From the NCBI RefSeq assembly GCF_009730915.1, contig NC_052472.1, forward strand, positions 1,116,001 through 1,180,000: a DNA stretch of 64,000 nt. Reading direction: 5' to 3'. The stretch is from Dioscorea cayenensis subsp. rotundata. Taxonomy: Eukaryota; Streptophyta; Magnoliopsida; Dioscoreales; Dioscoreaceae. The stretch's first letter is position 1. Each line of letters starts with the position of its first letter. Position numbers and translations under genes: made by a program. Positions 22,773 to 34,338 of the stretch are shown here, one piece after another. The notes under the pieces were generated by a model that was not told the origin of the DNA, ran no database searches, and was given only the letters and a program-made list of their open reading frames with translations.

Positions 22773-25700
22773 TAAAATTATAAAATTAATAATTTATTAA
22801 TATAATTATAAGTAGTCATTATATACCTACAATATTAATTTGTGTAATTAATTACTTAATTAATAATAGAGTTATTAATATGATAAATTTATGAAACTAG
22901 AATAGTTAAAATTTTATTGAAAATAAGCTTAATAAAAACTAATAAAATGCAAAAACTAATTATATTAAAACTAACATTCTGGTAAATCAACGACACTTTT
23001 GTCTAAATTGTCAAAATAGTTTCTAAAGGGATTCGAGGTTGAAGAAAGTGGTTGTTGAATTGTAATAATAATATATATATATATAAAAAGATTCGGTAGG
23101 AATATTTTGTGAATATGCTTTTTTGAGTAAAATTTGAGGTTCGTGATTAGAATATAATTTATTATAGCATAACCAAATTTGAGATTTGGGATAGAAATTT
23201 GGAGTTGTAGATTGGAAATGAGCATTACGAAGAGTTTTGAAATCAAGCCACTTCCTCAGTTTACTTTTCCATAAAATTGTTTTCAAACAAAAATGTAATG
23301 TTTACATGTAAAAATCGAAAGAATGACTGAAGTGGATTGACTTCTCCCCGCTAATAAATTTTTAACATAAGAGGAAAACTAACACTTCATATAAGTGAGA
23401 TTTCCGTCGGCTTTTTCACTTCCTGATACTTTCAAGAGATGATCGATAATACGAGAAAAACAGTTCATTCAAAAAAACAAAGACAAGAATGGTTGGAAAA
23501 CCCTAAAATTCATGGACTTCATAGCAAACACAAAGAAACTAATCAGACATGGACATCTCTAAATTCCACCAAAATTCAAACAAATAAAAATATTTATCAT
23601 ATGATTTGCTTCTCTCAGACATGATTACATCCAAACATGTCATTTTCTTACTATTCTCTGTCAATGTTTTATTGATTATAATTCATAAATAACTGAAAGA
23701 AAAGGAAGCTAAACAATGTTAATCAAAGCACTCATTGATTATCACAAAGTAAAAGAAAACACAGAGCTCCAAATCATATTGGTTAGTACTCAAGCAGTAT
23801 AAACTTGTGCATTTAAATGGGTAGGTATCTTTCTTTCACTTTCATAACCACCATCATCTTCAACAATAATAAAGTATACAAACCGGGCCCGAGACGGCAA
23901 ACTAAACAAGTGAAATCAATATGTTTTCGATATGTTTCTTTGTTTGTTTAGCGTCTATGAAATATATAAAATGAACCGACAATGAGTTTGATGAGTATTT
24001 AAATAAGATGGCAAGTGATGTGGCCGAAATCAATGTGCATTATAAACAACCAAAAGATGTTTCATGCATTGATAATCTAATCTCATTCATGGACAGAAAA
24101 AAAGGTTAAAGGGAAGAAGCCTAAACAATCAAGAAAAGAAAATCGATAGATAAATGTCTTTTCATTTTCTACTTTTATCTACTTGGAAATTTGAGAACAA
24201 TCGAAGAAATGTTAAGAATGAATTGTAATGAGAAAGATAAGTAATCAATGGAAAATAAAAGAAAATTTTTGTTGCTCTAAGTCCTAATTTCAAAATAGCC
24301 CCTAAAAAGTCTTTGTCCGGGTCTTCAATCTCAAGTTGAGACCATTTCATTGCCTTCATCATCATTATTCAACAAACTCAGTGTGTTTGAATTGGGATAA
24401 AAAAAAGAGGAAAAGGAAAGGAAAAGACAGTAAAGCTTTGTTTTTCAAAGTCTCATTGAACAAATAGAATAAAGAGAGATGGATGAACTAATGAAAAAGA
24501 ATCTGTTCATAAAGTTCCTGCTGTTGAAAATGTGGACCATATATTGACAATCATACAATAACATGCAGAGGGATTGATAATTAATGGTATCTAACAAAAC
24601 AAACTCTAGATGAATGATGCAAGTTTATATACAAACAATTATTAAGAATGGCAGTGATTTAAGATATATATTGAAGAAATAAAAGCAGAGTGATATAGAA
24701 TGCATATGGAAATCAAAGTCAACTGAAGAGATTTCCAGAATGGCAGAAATTCAAGATGCATGTTAGAGAAATAAAAAAGCATAGCGGTATAAAATGTATA
24801 TGGAAATCAAAGTCAACTAAACAAAAATTTCTTTTCTTATAAGGCACTCCGACATTTTTGTTTATTATGAATAGTCCCCCTACCTTACGACTATTAAATA
24901 AAACCGAAACAGCTCCAATTATGTTTACTGAAATTTCATTGTTGCAGAAACATAAATCTAGTCATTCATGCAAATAACAACTACAATTCATTATACTTGA
25001 CAATATAATCTAAGAAAATAACACCTCAAACAAACTTCTAGAGTTACCATGTGTTAACCAAAGCAAAAGGTTCAATGGCAATAATCATAATAGTTGTCCT
25101 AGTCCAATCATAATCACAAGTTGATATTATGTTCAAGGTCACTAAAGAAAAATTCCAAGATAATTTTGAGAAGTTTTACTTATAACAATAAAGAGTGGAA
25201 AAAAAAAAAAATCAAAGGCAAACATAATTCAATGACAATCACATTTCTTTTTTGGAAAAAAGAGCAAAAGCTCAAAAACAAAGATTAAAAGATAAAATGA
25301 CGCCGAGCACACAAATCTTTAAGCCAATGCGGCCGGTCTAAGCCTTGGAAAAACAGAGAGAGTTGGGAAGACATGAAAAACATTGAATCAAAGGTTCACT
25401 AATTTAATAGCATTCTCATTTTTCCAAATCCCACAAAGTCCAATCAAACTCAATACTTGAACAAATGGTATAAAGAATTCAACAACCAATCAAACCTTAT
25501 ATATATAAAAAAAAGAGTCTTTTGCATCTACCTCCTAGAAAATAAGTGACAGGCTAAAAACTTCACCAACCATGAGAACCATTGGTAATAACAACAATAG
25601 TTTAGGACTAAAAAAATATAAATCAACAAACAATTAAAAATAATAATTCTATCAAACTCATCAAACAAGATGGCATGAAAAGTATTCTAATATTTTATTC

Positions 25701-25979
25701 ACCCAAACCACTTTTCCTATCACATTCAATCCTTGAGAAATTTATCCATAAATGTGCACTAATAAATACAACAAAAGCATAGAACTATTGGCCCACCAAC
25801 CTTCTGTTCACATTTACTGATTTTAAAAGAGGGACATTCAAACTTGTTCACAAATGTTACCAACAACCATTAAAAAAAAAACAGAGAAAAAATCATCAGT
25901 ATTCACAAATATATGATCTAATACTAACAGTAAAAACATTGAACAAAGTAAAAATTAATTTTTAAACGAATTTCAAGAA
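22773..25979. other. Intergenic AT-rich region downstream of the F-box-associated gene
   Basis: No gene recognised. It contains a direct duplication at about 24645-24725 and 24738-24819 (shared GAATGGCAG and ATATGGAAATCAAAGTCAACT), and an A-rich segment near 25250-25370 that might be the end of a retroposon. Open frames of 60-90 codons here carry no motif. Confidence 0.45.
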
Positions 25980-27080
25980 CTAATCAAGAGAAAGTGAGAG
26001 AGTGAGAGATGAACCGAAATCAGAGATTGGACGGCTGGATTTGGCCAGAACTGAAGCAACGGTGTTGATGTGAGCCACGTAGTCATCGATGGAAGAATCC
26101 GGCGCCGCCCCATCTATGCGCACAGCTCTCACTCTCCAGCTGGCGAGATCAACGGCCAAAACTCTCCCATCAACCCACAACACTGCCTGGGGATCCGCAC
26201 TCTGGAATCTCAACGGCCACGGTGTCTCACGGCACACGATCGTTCCTCCGATCACCCAATCCTCCTCCTCCTCCTCCTCCTCCTCCGCCTCCGCCTCCTT
26301 CTCCGGCGAGACGACGGCGATGGACCCCACCAAAGTCCACCCATTCGATGCTTCATAGACGTGGATCTCCACCGACGATGGTTGAACAACAACGCAGCAG
26401 AGCCGATCGCCGGCTTCGCCTAGTTGCCACCGCGCCGATGATCCGATCCCATCCGGCCTCTCTATAACCCTAGAATCACCGATCACGGGGTCGAATCCAA
26501 CCACCGCGCCATCAGTTGTTCGCCAGTAAGCGGTGCCGCAAGCGGAGACGGCGGACGAGGGCAAGATCTCGCCGGAGAAGGGGATTTCCTGGATGGACGA
26601 TCGCCAGAGAGCACTCCCCGAGGAGTACGTCTCGAATTGGTACATTCCCTGGAGATGAACGGCGCAGACGAGGTGGAATTGCGACATGGGGTTTGCGGAG
26701 AAGACGAGAGCGGTGGCGTCGCGAGCATGGGGGCGAGCGGGGCGAGGGATGCGGGAAACCTCGGAGATGAAAGGGTTGCAGAGGTAGTACGTGGACCAAG
26801 GGCCGCGGATAAGGACGAGGCCGTTGGAGGCGGCGACGACGGCGACGGAGGGAGGGAGGAAGGAGAGAGAGAGGTTGCCGGATGAGGGCGAGAATGGAGC
26901 GAAGCCGATGCCGGCGGAGGCGGTGGGGAAAAGGATGCCGGAGATGCTTCGACGGCTCTCGTCGGTGTCGGCGTCATCCTCGCCGCAGCCATCCTCGATG
27001 ATCCACTCCTCGTCGGCGACGGCGGTGGCTTCTTCTGCTCCGGCGGTGGCGATCACCCACTCGGCTTCGTCGAATTCCAT
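25980..27080 (-). CDS. F-box-associated (beta-propeller) domain protein without an F-box
   Basis: GC-rich single open frame of 366 codons. The first 45 residues are acidic with several Trp (EAEWVIA, EEWIIEDG); no F-box motif (LPxxLxxxIL) is seen at the N-terminus. From about residue 48 the sequence follows plant F-box-associated propeller repeats: SPSSGNLSLSFLPPS, ASNGLVLIRGP, YYLCNPFISEVSRIP, FHLVCAVHLQGMYQFETYSS, ALWRSSIQEIPFSGEIL, GTAYWRTTDGAVVGFDP and VEIHVYEASNGWTLVG. An acidic run of nine Glu near residue 270 is coded by a GAG repeat (about 26262-26290 on the plus strand). The last 15 residues (Ser/Leu-rich) may be intron readthrough, since a GTTCAT donor-like site follows ISDFG. Probable role: substrate adaptor-like protein; without an F-box the link to SCF ligases is unproven. 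Confidence 0.8.
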   Translation of the reverse strand: MEFDEAEWVIATAGAEEATAVADEEWIIEDGCGEDDADTDESRRSISGILFPTASAGIGFAPFSPSSGNLSLSFLPPSVAVVAASNGLVLIRGPWSTYYLCNPFISEVSRIPRPARPHARDATALVFSANPMSQFHLVCAVHLQGMYQFETYSSGSALWRSSIQEIPFSGEILPSSAVSACGTAYWRTTDGAVVGFDPVIGDSRVIERPDGIGSSARWQLGEAGDRLCCVVVQPSSVEIHVYEASNGWTLVGSIAVVSPEKEAEAEEEEEEEEDWVIGGTIVCRETPWPLRFQSADPQAVLWVDGRVLAVDLASWRVRAVRIDGAAPDSSIDDYVAHINTVASVLAKSSRPISDFGSSLTLSLSLD

Positions 27081-27114
27081 GGATTCCGATGAGATTTTTT
27101 TCGGCGCGGTTTGA

Positions 27115-28130
27115 ATTCTAAAAAACTCAACTTTTTTTTTTTCTTCTTGTTTTTTTCCCTCTCGCGATGTATATATATATATTTTTTTTAAAAAAATAAA
27201 AATTTATTTAATATTTTTAAAAATTAAAAAATTTCAAAATTTATGGCTCACATGTTGTGGATCCTCGTATTAAATTTTTATAATAATTATATTTTCAAAA
27301 AAAATTTAAAAGTTACGTATATGGTTTTGATTCTATTTATAAAAGAATATATATATATATATTCGTATATTCTTTGAAGTGTTTATTAATATTTAATAAT
27401 TACTGAAAAATAATTAAAATGATCAGTATATTTTTTTTGTGGCCTTTAATACATTTTGTAAAAATATTTATAATTTTTTTGGTTTTTATTTTGTAAATAT
27501 TTCATGTAATGGAATAGCAAAGATAATATAAGGGATATTTAACTTTAGAAAGAAACTTGCAGATCAAGGCAACTTGTAATTTCAAATTTTTAAAAAAAAT
27601 TATTAAATCTAAAATCTATCTTCAAATAGCATAAAGTTTTAAAATATATCTAATTAAAAAAATATATATAGATAGAATATTTTCTTGATATGATTTATTT
27701 TAAAATAAAAAAAAACGAGATAATAAGTGCATCTACCTTATATAAAATAATATTTAATAAAAACAACGGACTAGTTCAGTGATAATTACTGTATAGTAGG
27801 ATTGAAAGGTAGAGTTTAAGCTCTCAACTCACACTGCACTAGATTTTTCTGGGGAGGAGTTATGTATGAAGAATACTTTTTAATTTATTTGTCTCTATCC
27901 TTTGATTTGGTGTTTGTCATTTATATATATATATATATATATTTTTTTATTAATTTTAAATATAAAAAAATAAAATGTTTGTTTATATTTTTTAAAGAAT
28001 TGAAAATGATAATCCAAAATCTTTTTTTTAAAATAATTTTGATAAAATCAGTTTCTGAGACAATCCGTACAACTTCGATTTTTACGGAATTGAGAGTGAA
28101 TTCAGACCATTGGATGGAGATGTTGGACGG
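27115..28130. other. Intergenic AT-rich region with SINE-like fragment
   Basis: Mostly A/T with several short (TA)n tracts. Around 27768-27850 the sequence TAGTTCAGTGATAATTACTG resembles a tRNA-type box A and is followed by a SINE-like body (GGTAGAGTTTAAGCTCTC). No gene seen. Confidence 0.45.
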
Positions 28131-28219
28131 TTGAAACTTGGGTGGTTGTCATGTCGGTGTATGGACGTGGTCACGTCGTAGTAAAGAATGGGACCCACCA
28201 AAAGGGTACCCAATGCTCA

Positions 28220-29010
28220 CACGTGCAAAACATGTGTCCTGGCCATTTGGTTGAAGGGTAAAATGGGAAATTTCATTTGGAGCTTATATTGGGCCGCCAC
28301 ACCGGCCCATTAATTAAAGTTTACATCCACCAGTTTATTTTACTTGTCTTATTTTAAATTTTTAATCTTTTTTACTTTTCTATTTACAAATTTATAAAAT
28401 ATAAAATATTATTTTTTCAAATTTATTTTTATATTTAATATAGTTTAACTACATATTTTTTTAGAGTATATTTTAAATGAAAATAATTATGAAAAATCAA
28501 TATATTTTTTTATAAAATCTAAATTGTCACTGATTTTTTTAATTCATAGACAAGTTAAAATGGTTCACAGGGAGTATATTTTTTATTTTTCACGTGAAAA
28601 GCACGTGTCATACCCTTTGCGCACGATGAAAAAGTTCACTATATATATGGGCCTTGTTTTGGGCTTCGGCCTATCAAAGGTTTGAAGATTGAATGGTTGA
28701 GATTTCATCTGACTAGTTTCGAACTTCAAAGCAAGATTACACGTGCAAAGCACGTGTCATATCTCTTTCATGGAGGGTGGTCCTGTGGTCACGTGACTCA
28801 CATGTTGGCCCAGTTCATGGCTTTTAGATTAAACGGTTGAGATCTCATCTTAAGAGTTACGACTTTCAAAGCAATGTGGCACGTGAAAATCACGTGTCAT
28901 GTCAAGGCTTGGGTTTGTGTGGCCCGGCCCATATAAGCCCTGACCGGCCCATCAGTAGTTTTAAGATCCAAGGGTTGAGATCTCATCTTAAAAGATCACG
29001 AAATTTAAAG
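28220..29010 (+). promoter_or_regulatory. Repeated paired G-box cassettes upstream of CLPP6
   Basis: Pairs of CACGTG lie at 28591/28602, 28740/28751 and 28880/28891, each with 11 bp from start to start and the form CACGTGNAAANCACGTGTC; a fourth, degenerate pair (CACGTG and CATGTG) with the same spacing is at 28220/28231. After each of the three full pairs, 93-104 bp on, comes GGTTGAGAT-TCATCT (28695, 28835, 28973). The unit is therefore a tandem repeat of about 140-150 bp. GGCCCA motifs, typical of plant housekeeping promoters, lie between them. The last cassette ends about 60 bp before the CLPP6 ATG, so part may be 5'UTR. Confidence 0.8.
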
Positions 29011-29072
29011 CATAAAGGCCCTTGAAGAAAGACATCCGCTTTGTCGTGGAGTCTCATCCCTGGAGCTCGCCA

Positions 29073-32000
29073 ATGGCATCCATGGCCGTATCCTCGCCCT
29101 TTGGCGTCGTTGCTCCTTGTCTCCGTGCTGCCATTCCGAATTCATCTCGAAGGTATTTCACTTTTATCTTAATTTGTTCACTTTTTTTTGGTTTATATCT
29201 CTGGATTGCTGTCTGATTTCTGCGTTTTCTCTGATTCTACTTGATTTCAGGAATTTGCTCAAATTTGGATGCTATGAGGCCAAAAATCGATTCGGTGAAG
29301 GTATTTTTGTTATAAAAACCCCATTTTTCGTTTGAAGACTCTGTTTTTCTTGAATATATTTTTTTAACTGAATTGTAGTTTATTTGACTAGAGTAAAGGA
29401 TGGTTCTATTTGGTTTGTTTTACGGTTATGACTTGCTTTGGTTGAAGCTAAATAGAATAAAAAAAAAAGAAATTTTTTTCCATTTATTTTTACTAAATCC
29501 AAGCATACTCGTAGTGTTGTGCCTTTTGATGGTAGATTGCTTCTAGTGTTCTACCTGGTTGAGCTACTGAACTTGAAAGTTCATTGTCTTCAGTATGGAG
29601 TTTGGGAGTAATTGTTTCACTTTGTTCTTATCTGGGCAGTTCAGGTACTTGTATAAAATGTTCAAAAAGTTAACTTGGCTGACTATGCGCTATAAACTGC
29701 ATAACTGCAAGGTTGATTAGAAATGTTCAATTTGCTTGTTAATCAAGTTGATAGCTTGCTTACTGTCAAAGGATGAATGCCGTCAGACAATAGAAAATTG
29801 TTTGCTAACCACACAAAAGTTTCAATGAGACCTTGTTCATTGATTATTAGGTTGGCAATAACATTTCCTTAGGTGTTAAAAAAATTTATGCATCTTCACA
29901 AATTTGAAGCTTATTGCATGAATTTGATTTTTCAGGCGATGGATATAAACTTCAGTGGTCATAATGCTTTTGTAGGTTATGCAATAATGGAAAGTCAATG
30001 TTATTTTTATCCAGTATTGATCCTGAGGAACATTTCCTGGCTGCCTATATTCCTGGACTAATTGCTATGCTTGCTTTATTGCATGGTTTTCCAAAAGTCA
30101 TTTCAGTTATGAGATCCACATCTAGTGGTGATGAATTATATTGCTAAAATCAAATAATTACCAGACATGCATGCATTGTAGTAATTTATCAGCATAAAAA
30201 TCTGAATCTTGTAATTGAGGGACCTTTTAATGTTGGAGAATTTTGTGCTGGTGTTATTTAACATTCTTAGGGTGTGCTAAAGGGCTTGTCAGATCATGCA
30301 TTTTATTTTCTGCTTGAATCAATGGCTACAAATTATGTAAATAATTGTTGACTCATCTTTTTTTCTTTTTGGTATATACAGGGTTGCAGAACGGAAATAA
30401 TAGTTTATCTATAAAAGCTAATGGCCTGGTTCAATACAACTCTCAGGGGTATGCACTGGATCACTTTGCCCAAGTTCCCCCCTTTTTCCCCTTCTTCCTT
30501 CTGGTTGCCTAGTCTTACTATAGTTTGCTATTTGTGTCCCAATCAGTATCTGTGGGTTTTATTCTATCATTACTTTGTACTTAGATAAAGCACCCTCATT
30601 TTATGTATGTTTTAGTAAACAAAATTAGTGAGGCTTAGCATTATGGTAGGCAAACGTTTGAAGGGCAGTGTATTGCTTATGCACGTGCTTCCATGCCACT
30701 GTTGTACCATGTAAATTATTTTGTATGATTTTGTTTGCACATAAAAAATTGCACAAGATATGATATTAAGTTTGAAGAACTTTCTTACCTAATTAGAATG
30801 CTGGGATTCTTTTTTGATACATACAATAGTAATCATATGAAAAGCGAAAATAGTCATTGCCTTAATTTTAGATACATACTAGCATCAGCACCATCAATTA
30901 GGAGGTTTGATACAATACCTTTTGTTTTTCTTCATAACCATTACGCTATATCAATTAATTCTTTTCATTATACATTTGGCTATACATTATTATACATGGT
31001 GTTGATCAGTTTGTGTACAATGGGAAAAATGGCAGTCAAGGAATATGTGGGCTTGCCTGGTTATTTGCCATACTGTACGCCATGGCAATTTTGTGTGTGT
31101 GTGTGTGTGTGTTTGGTTGTTAGTTTTAGTGATCTTTGGCATATAATAGAACCAACAATGTGTTAAAAGTTATTATTTCATGTTTTGTCCCAATGCTTAC
31201 TTTCCTTTCCTGTCCCTATTTGAGCTTATATACATGACTCTATTGTCCCATAGATATGATGCAGTGATTAATGCAAAGAAGGGAAACCCACCTATGATGC
31301 CTGCTGTGATGACTCCAGGTGGACCTTTAGACCTTTCGTCTGTCCTCTTCCGTAACCGTATAATCTTCGTAGGACAACCCGTTAACTCTCAAGTTGCGCA
31401 ACAAGTTATATCACAGCTTGTAACTCTTGCAGCTATTGACGAGGATTCCGATATTCTGGTATGCGTATAACGTAGCCACTTCTTTATCATTAAGCTGGTC
31501 CTATTCCAACACCATTCTCACTTGTGCTCAGTGATGTTTCTTCCATGGCCAGATTTACATAAATTGTCCTGGTGGGAGCACTTATTCTGTCTTAGCTATT
31601 TATGACTGCATGTCATGGGTAAGTTATAAAATTTGTCAACCTAATTACTTTTCCTTCCTTGCAAGAATTTACATTTCAAGCTATTCATGATTCATAAGAT
31701 GGGGTTTGGTGTAAATCTCTCTATATTTTCATTTTCTCTTTAACTGTGACAATTTTTATGCATTATAGGGTTCTGTGGCATAACTTAATTGCTACATTTA
31801 AGAACAGTTTGACGGATGGGATATTAGAATTTGCGGTTATGTAATAATTGATGATTTCTTAGCTATTTTGGATTACTCATTTTTTCCATCTATGTGTATA
31901 TGTAATGCGACATATAGGATCTGTTTTTCCTTTTTCTGCAGCATATGTTGTTCTGTATTTTTTTGTTGTCATTCATTTTGAATTTACTGATTGTCCCCAT

Positions 32001-32777
32001 GCACAAAGTGAAACTAGTTCAATTGGATGTATTGATTTAACCAGCCTTTTATGTATTTTTGTTTACCTACATCTGTTCTTGCTCAATGGTTCTACTTTTC
32101 ACATAACCAGATAAAACCAAAGGTGGGGACTGTATGCTTTGGCGTGGCTGCTAGCCAAGGAGCACTTCTTCTCGCCGGAGGAGAAAAAGGAATGCGGTAT
32201 GCTATGCCAAATGCACGAATCATGATCCACCAACCGCAAAGTGGATGTGGGGTATGCACCAATCCAATTGTATCCAATACATAGCATTTGCTTTCGTCGA
32301 AGTTATTGATGTAAGATTTGTCAATTCTTTTGAAGGGTCATGTCGAAGATGTAAGGCGACAAGTAAATGAAGCCGTCCAAACACGTCATGTAAGTATCTT
32401 TGTTGTAAATGGTATACTATCTCGCTAAGCATGAGTGGCCGAGTTTCTTTAAAACTATTTGCATTTACTAGAAGGTTAAGACGATGAAGAGCTTTGTTTT
32501 GTAAGGATTGAAATTCTCTGCAGTTAAATACAATATAACACATGTACAACATGCAGAAAATCGACAAAATGTATGCTGCATTTACCGGTCGAACACTGGA
32601 TGAAGTGCAGCAATACACGGAAAGGGACCGATTCTTCTCTGCTTCAGAGGTATGCTCTTCTGCTTGAATTCCGACATACTGAACTTAATTTTGGAACTTG
32701 TGTCTCACACATTCATATGCCATTCTCAGGCTTTAGAATTCGGACTCATCGACGGATTATTGGAAACAGAGTATTAG
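29073..32777 (+). CDS. CLPP6: ATP-dependent Clp protease proteolytic subunit 6, chloroplastic
   Basis: Nine exons: 29073-29152, 29251-29300, 30382-30448, 31254-31458, 31553-31618, 32111-32251, 32336-32389, 32557-32649, 32730-32777, giving 267 residues. The first 60 residues are Ser/Ala-rich with Arg, a plastid transit peptide ([11 protein letters not shown]). The mature part has [40 protein letters not shown] and the serine protease triad: Ser171 in [10 protein letters not shown], His196 in IMIHQPQ and Asp245 in TERDRFFSA. So the subunit should be catalytic rather than a ClpR. It ends [12 protein letters not shown]. It forms part of the heptameric ring of the stromal Clp core that degrades proteins delivered by ClpC. 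I recall Arabidopsis CLPP6 as At1g11750 and about the same length. MED32 is the next gene, as in Arabidopsis. The start is the first ATG that gives a transit peptide; an upstream in-frame ATG at 29022 is less likely. Confidence 0.96.
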
Positions 32778-32949
32778 TTTGCCATCTGATAAACAACACT
32801 CATTTGCAACAATTAGCTGATGTTCGGCTTTCGACGATCTTTTCCTGCGAATGTTACTATTGCTACCAATGAGATTACTGCAGCAGAAAAGGAACACTCA
32901 TTGTTTTTCTTCAATTTGTACAATGAATGCCTCAATTTTAATTTTGTAA

Positions 32950-33880
32950 TTTTTAGTTATAAATCAAATACATTTAAGTTTTGCTATCATATTATTTGAT
33001 CATTAATGTGGCTAAACAAGTACTTTGCAGTGAGTTCATTATGGTTTTGATTATTCACACTTTTTTTTATTATTGTTAAAAGGTCTCACTAAAAAAAAAT
33101 TGTGAAATTACACAAATTCTCTCATAAAGGTCCTCATAGGGAAGGAACATGATCAGAGTAAATCAGTAATTACAAAAAAATATTAGAATTAGAATTATTT
33201 TATTTTTATGAAAACAACAAGTGCTGTATACATCAAAAATGGGTTAAACTCGAACAATTTAATAATATTTTTTAATTATAAAATGATTTGTTTAAGAGAA
33301 AATAAATTATAAGTATTTGAAAGTTTCAAAACATCCAGACATTTTAACATTTGAATTTACTAGATGTTTTTTTTTCTCGCAACTTATTTTTCAGTTAATG
33401 CATTTCATTCCGTCAGTTTATTCTATTTTACAACATGTATTTTATATTTAAAATATATAAATTTGTAATTACATATAACTATATAATTATTTTCAGCTTA
33501 ACATGTATTTTACAATATTGCGTGTTATCATGTAATTACATAAGTTTTTATTTAATGCATAAAATTTTTTTGTTTAATATTTTACTTTTTTGTTTAATAT
33601 TATGTGTTTCAATTTAAAAAACTAAGAGGTATCTCCGTTAACATTAATTATTTTTATAACAAAAAATAAAAAAATAAATTGTCAGAAATATATATATTTT
33701 TTTAAATATCTAAATTTGACGGGACAATATGTGAAACTTTGGAGGAATTTTTAGAGCATTTCAAGTTTTTCAAACATACAAGGATTTTTTTCCGGGGGAT
33801 TTGAAAATTTGGGAAAAGGTGTACAATGTGATTATAAGAAGTTTAGGGGGTAAATTGAAAAATATCACTCCTTTTTCCAT
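32950..33880. other. Intergenic AT-rich region between CLPP6 and MED32
   Basis: Strongly AT-rich with homopolymer runs; no gene, repeat array or transposon ends recognised. The 3' end of CLPP6 and the promoter of MED32 should be here. Confidence 0.5.
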
Positions 33881-33906
33881 CCCTTCGTCGGCGCAAAGCT
33901 CCATCA

Positions 33907-34338
33907 ATGGATAGCATCGTCGACGCGCTGAGCAGCGCGTACAACGAGTTCGTGGCGAAGGCGGCGGAGGTGCTCGAAGCCAAGGAGCAGTCCGGTGGCC
34001 GGAAGTCCCCGAAGACGGATGCTGCTCTCGAGGCGTTCCGGCAGCGGTGGGAGTTGTTCCGTGTCGCTTGCGATCAAGCGGAGGAGCTTGTGGAATCAAT
34101 GAAGCAGCGCATCGGATCTGAGTGCCTCGTCGATGAGGCCACCGGCGCTAACCCTCGGGGCGGTCTGGGATCATCTGGGATTCCTCCGATTAGCGCTGTT
34201 CGTCTTGAACAGATGAGCAAGGCTGTCCGGTGGATCGTTATTGAGCTCCAGAACCATGCTGGAGCGGCTTCCGGTAGCTCGAACCACCATTCTTCGGCGC
34301 CGTTCGATGCGCGGTTCCCGGAGGACGGGGCTCAGTGA
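33907..34338 (+). CDS. MED32: Mediator of RNA polymerase II transcription subunit 32
   Basis: Intronless frame of 143 codons, GC-rich. It begins MDSIVDALSSAYNEFV, followed by a helical, charged stretch (EAFRQRWELFRVACDQAEEL, VESMKQRIGSECLVDEATG) and RLEQMSKAVRWIVIELQ; the last 35 residues are Ser/Gly/Ala-rich and end ARFPEDGAQ. This matches the small plant Mediator tail subunit MED32 as I recall it (Arabidopsis At1g11760), a helical protein that takes part in Mediator-dependent transcription in the nucleus. The ATG lies just after a short GC-rich leader, and no earlier in-frame ATG exists. CLPP6 stands upstream in the same orientation. Confidence 0.9.
   Translation: MDSIVDALSSAYNEFVAKAAEVLEAKEQSGGRKSPKTDAALEAFRQRWELFRVACDQAEELVESMKQRIGSECLVDEATGANPRGGLGSSGIPPISAVRLEQMSKAVRWIVIELQNHAGAASGSSNHHSSAPFDARFPEDGAQ

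Noticed and set aside
23439-24365. Open frames at 23439-23624 and 24162-24365
   Set aside because: AT-rich, short, no motif and no convincing splice partners; possible 3' exons of the F-box-associated gene could not be supported.
26070-26992. Long overlapping frames on both strands at the F-box-associated gene
   Set aside because: GC-rich coding sequence keeps other frames open; only the minus frame 25980-27080 shows family motifs.
27776-27795. Possible tRNA gene from the box A-like TAGTTCAGTGATAATTACTG
   Set aside because: No acceptor stem, anticodon arm or proper box B follows; it fits a SINE fragment better.
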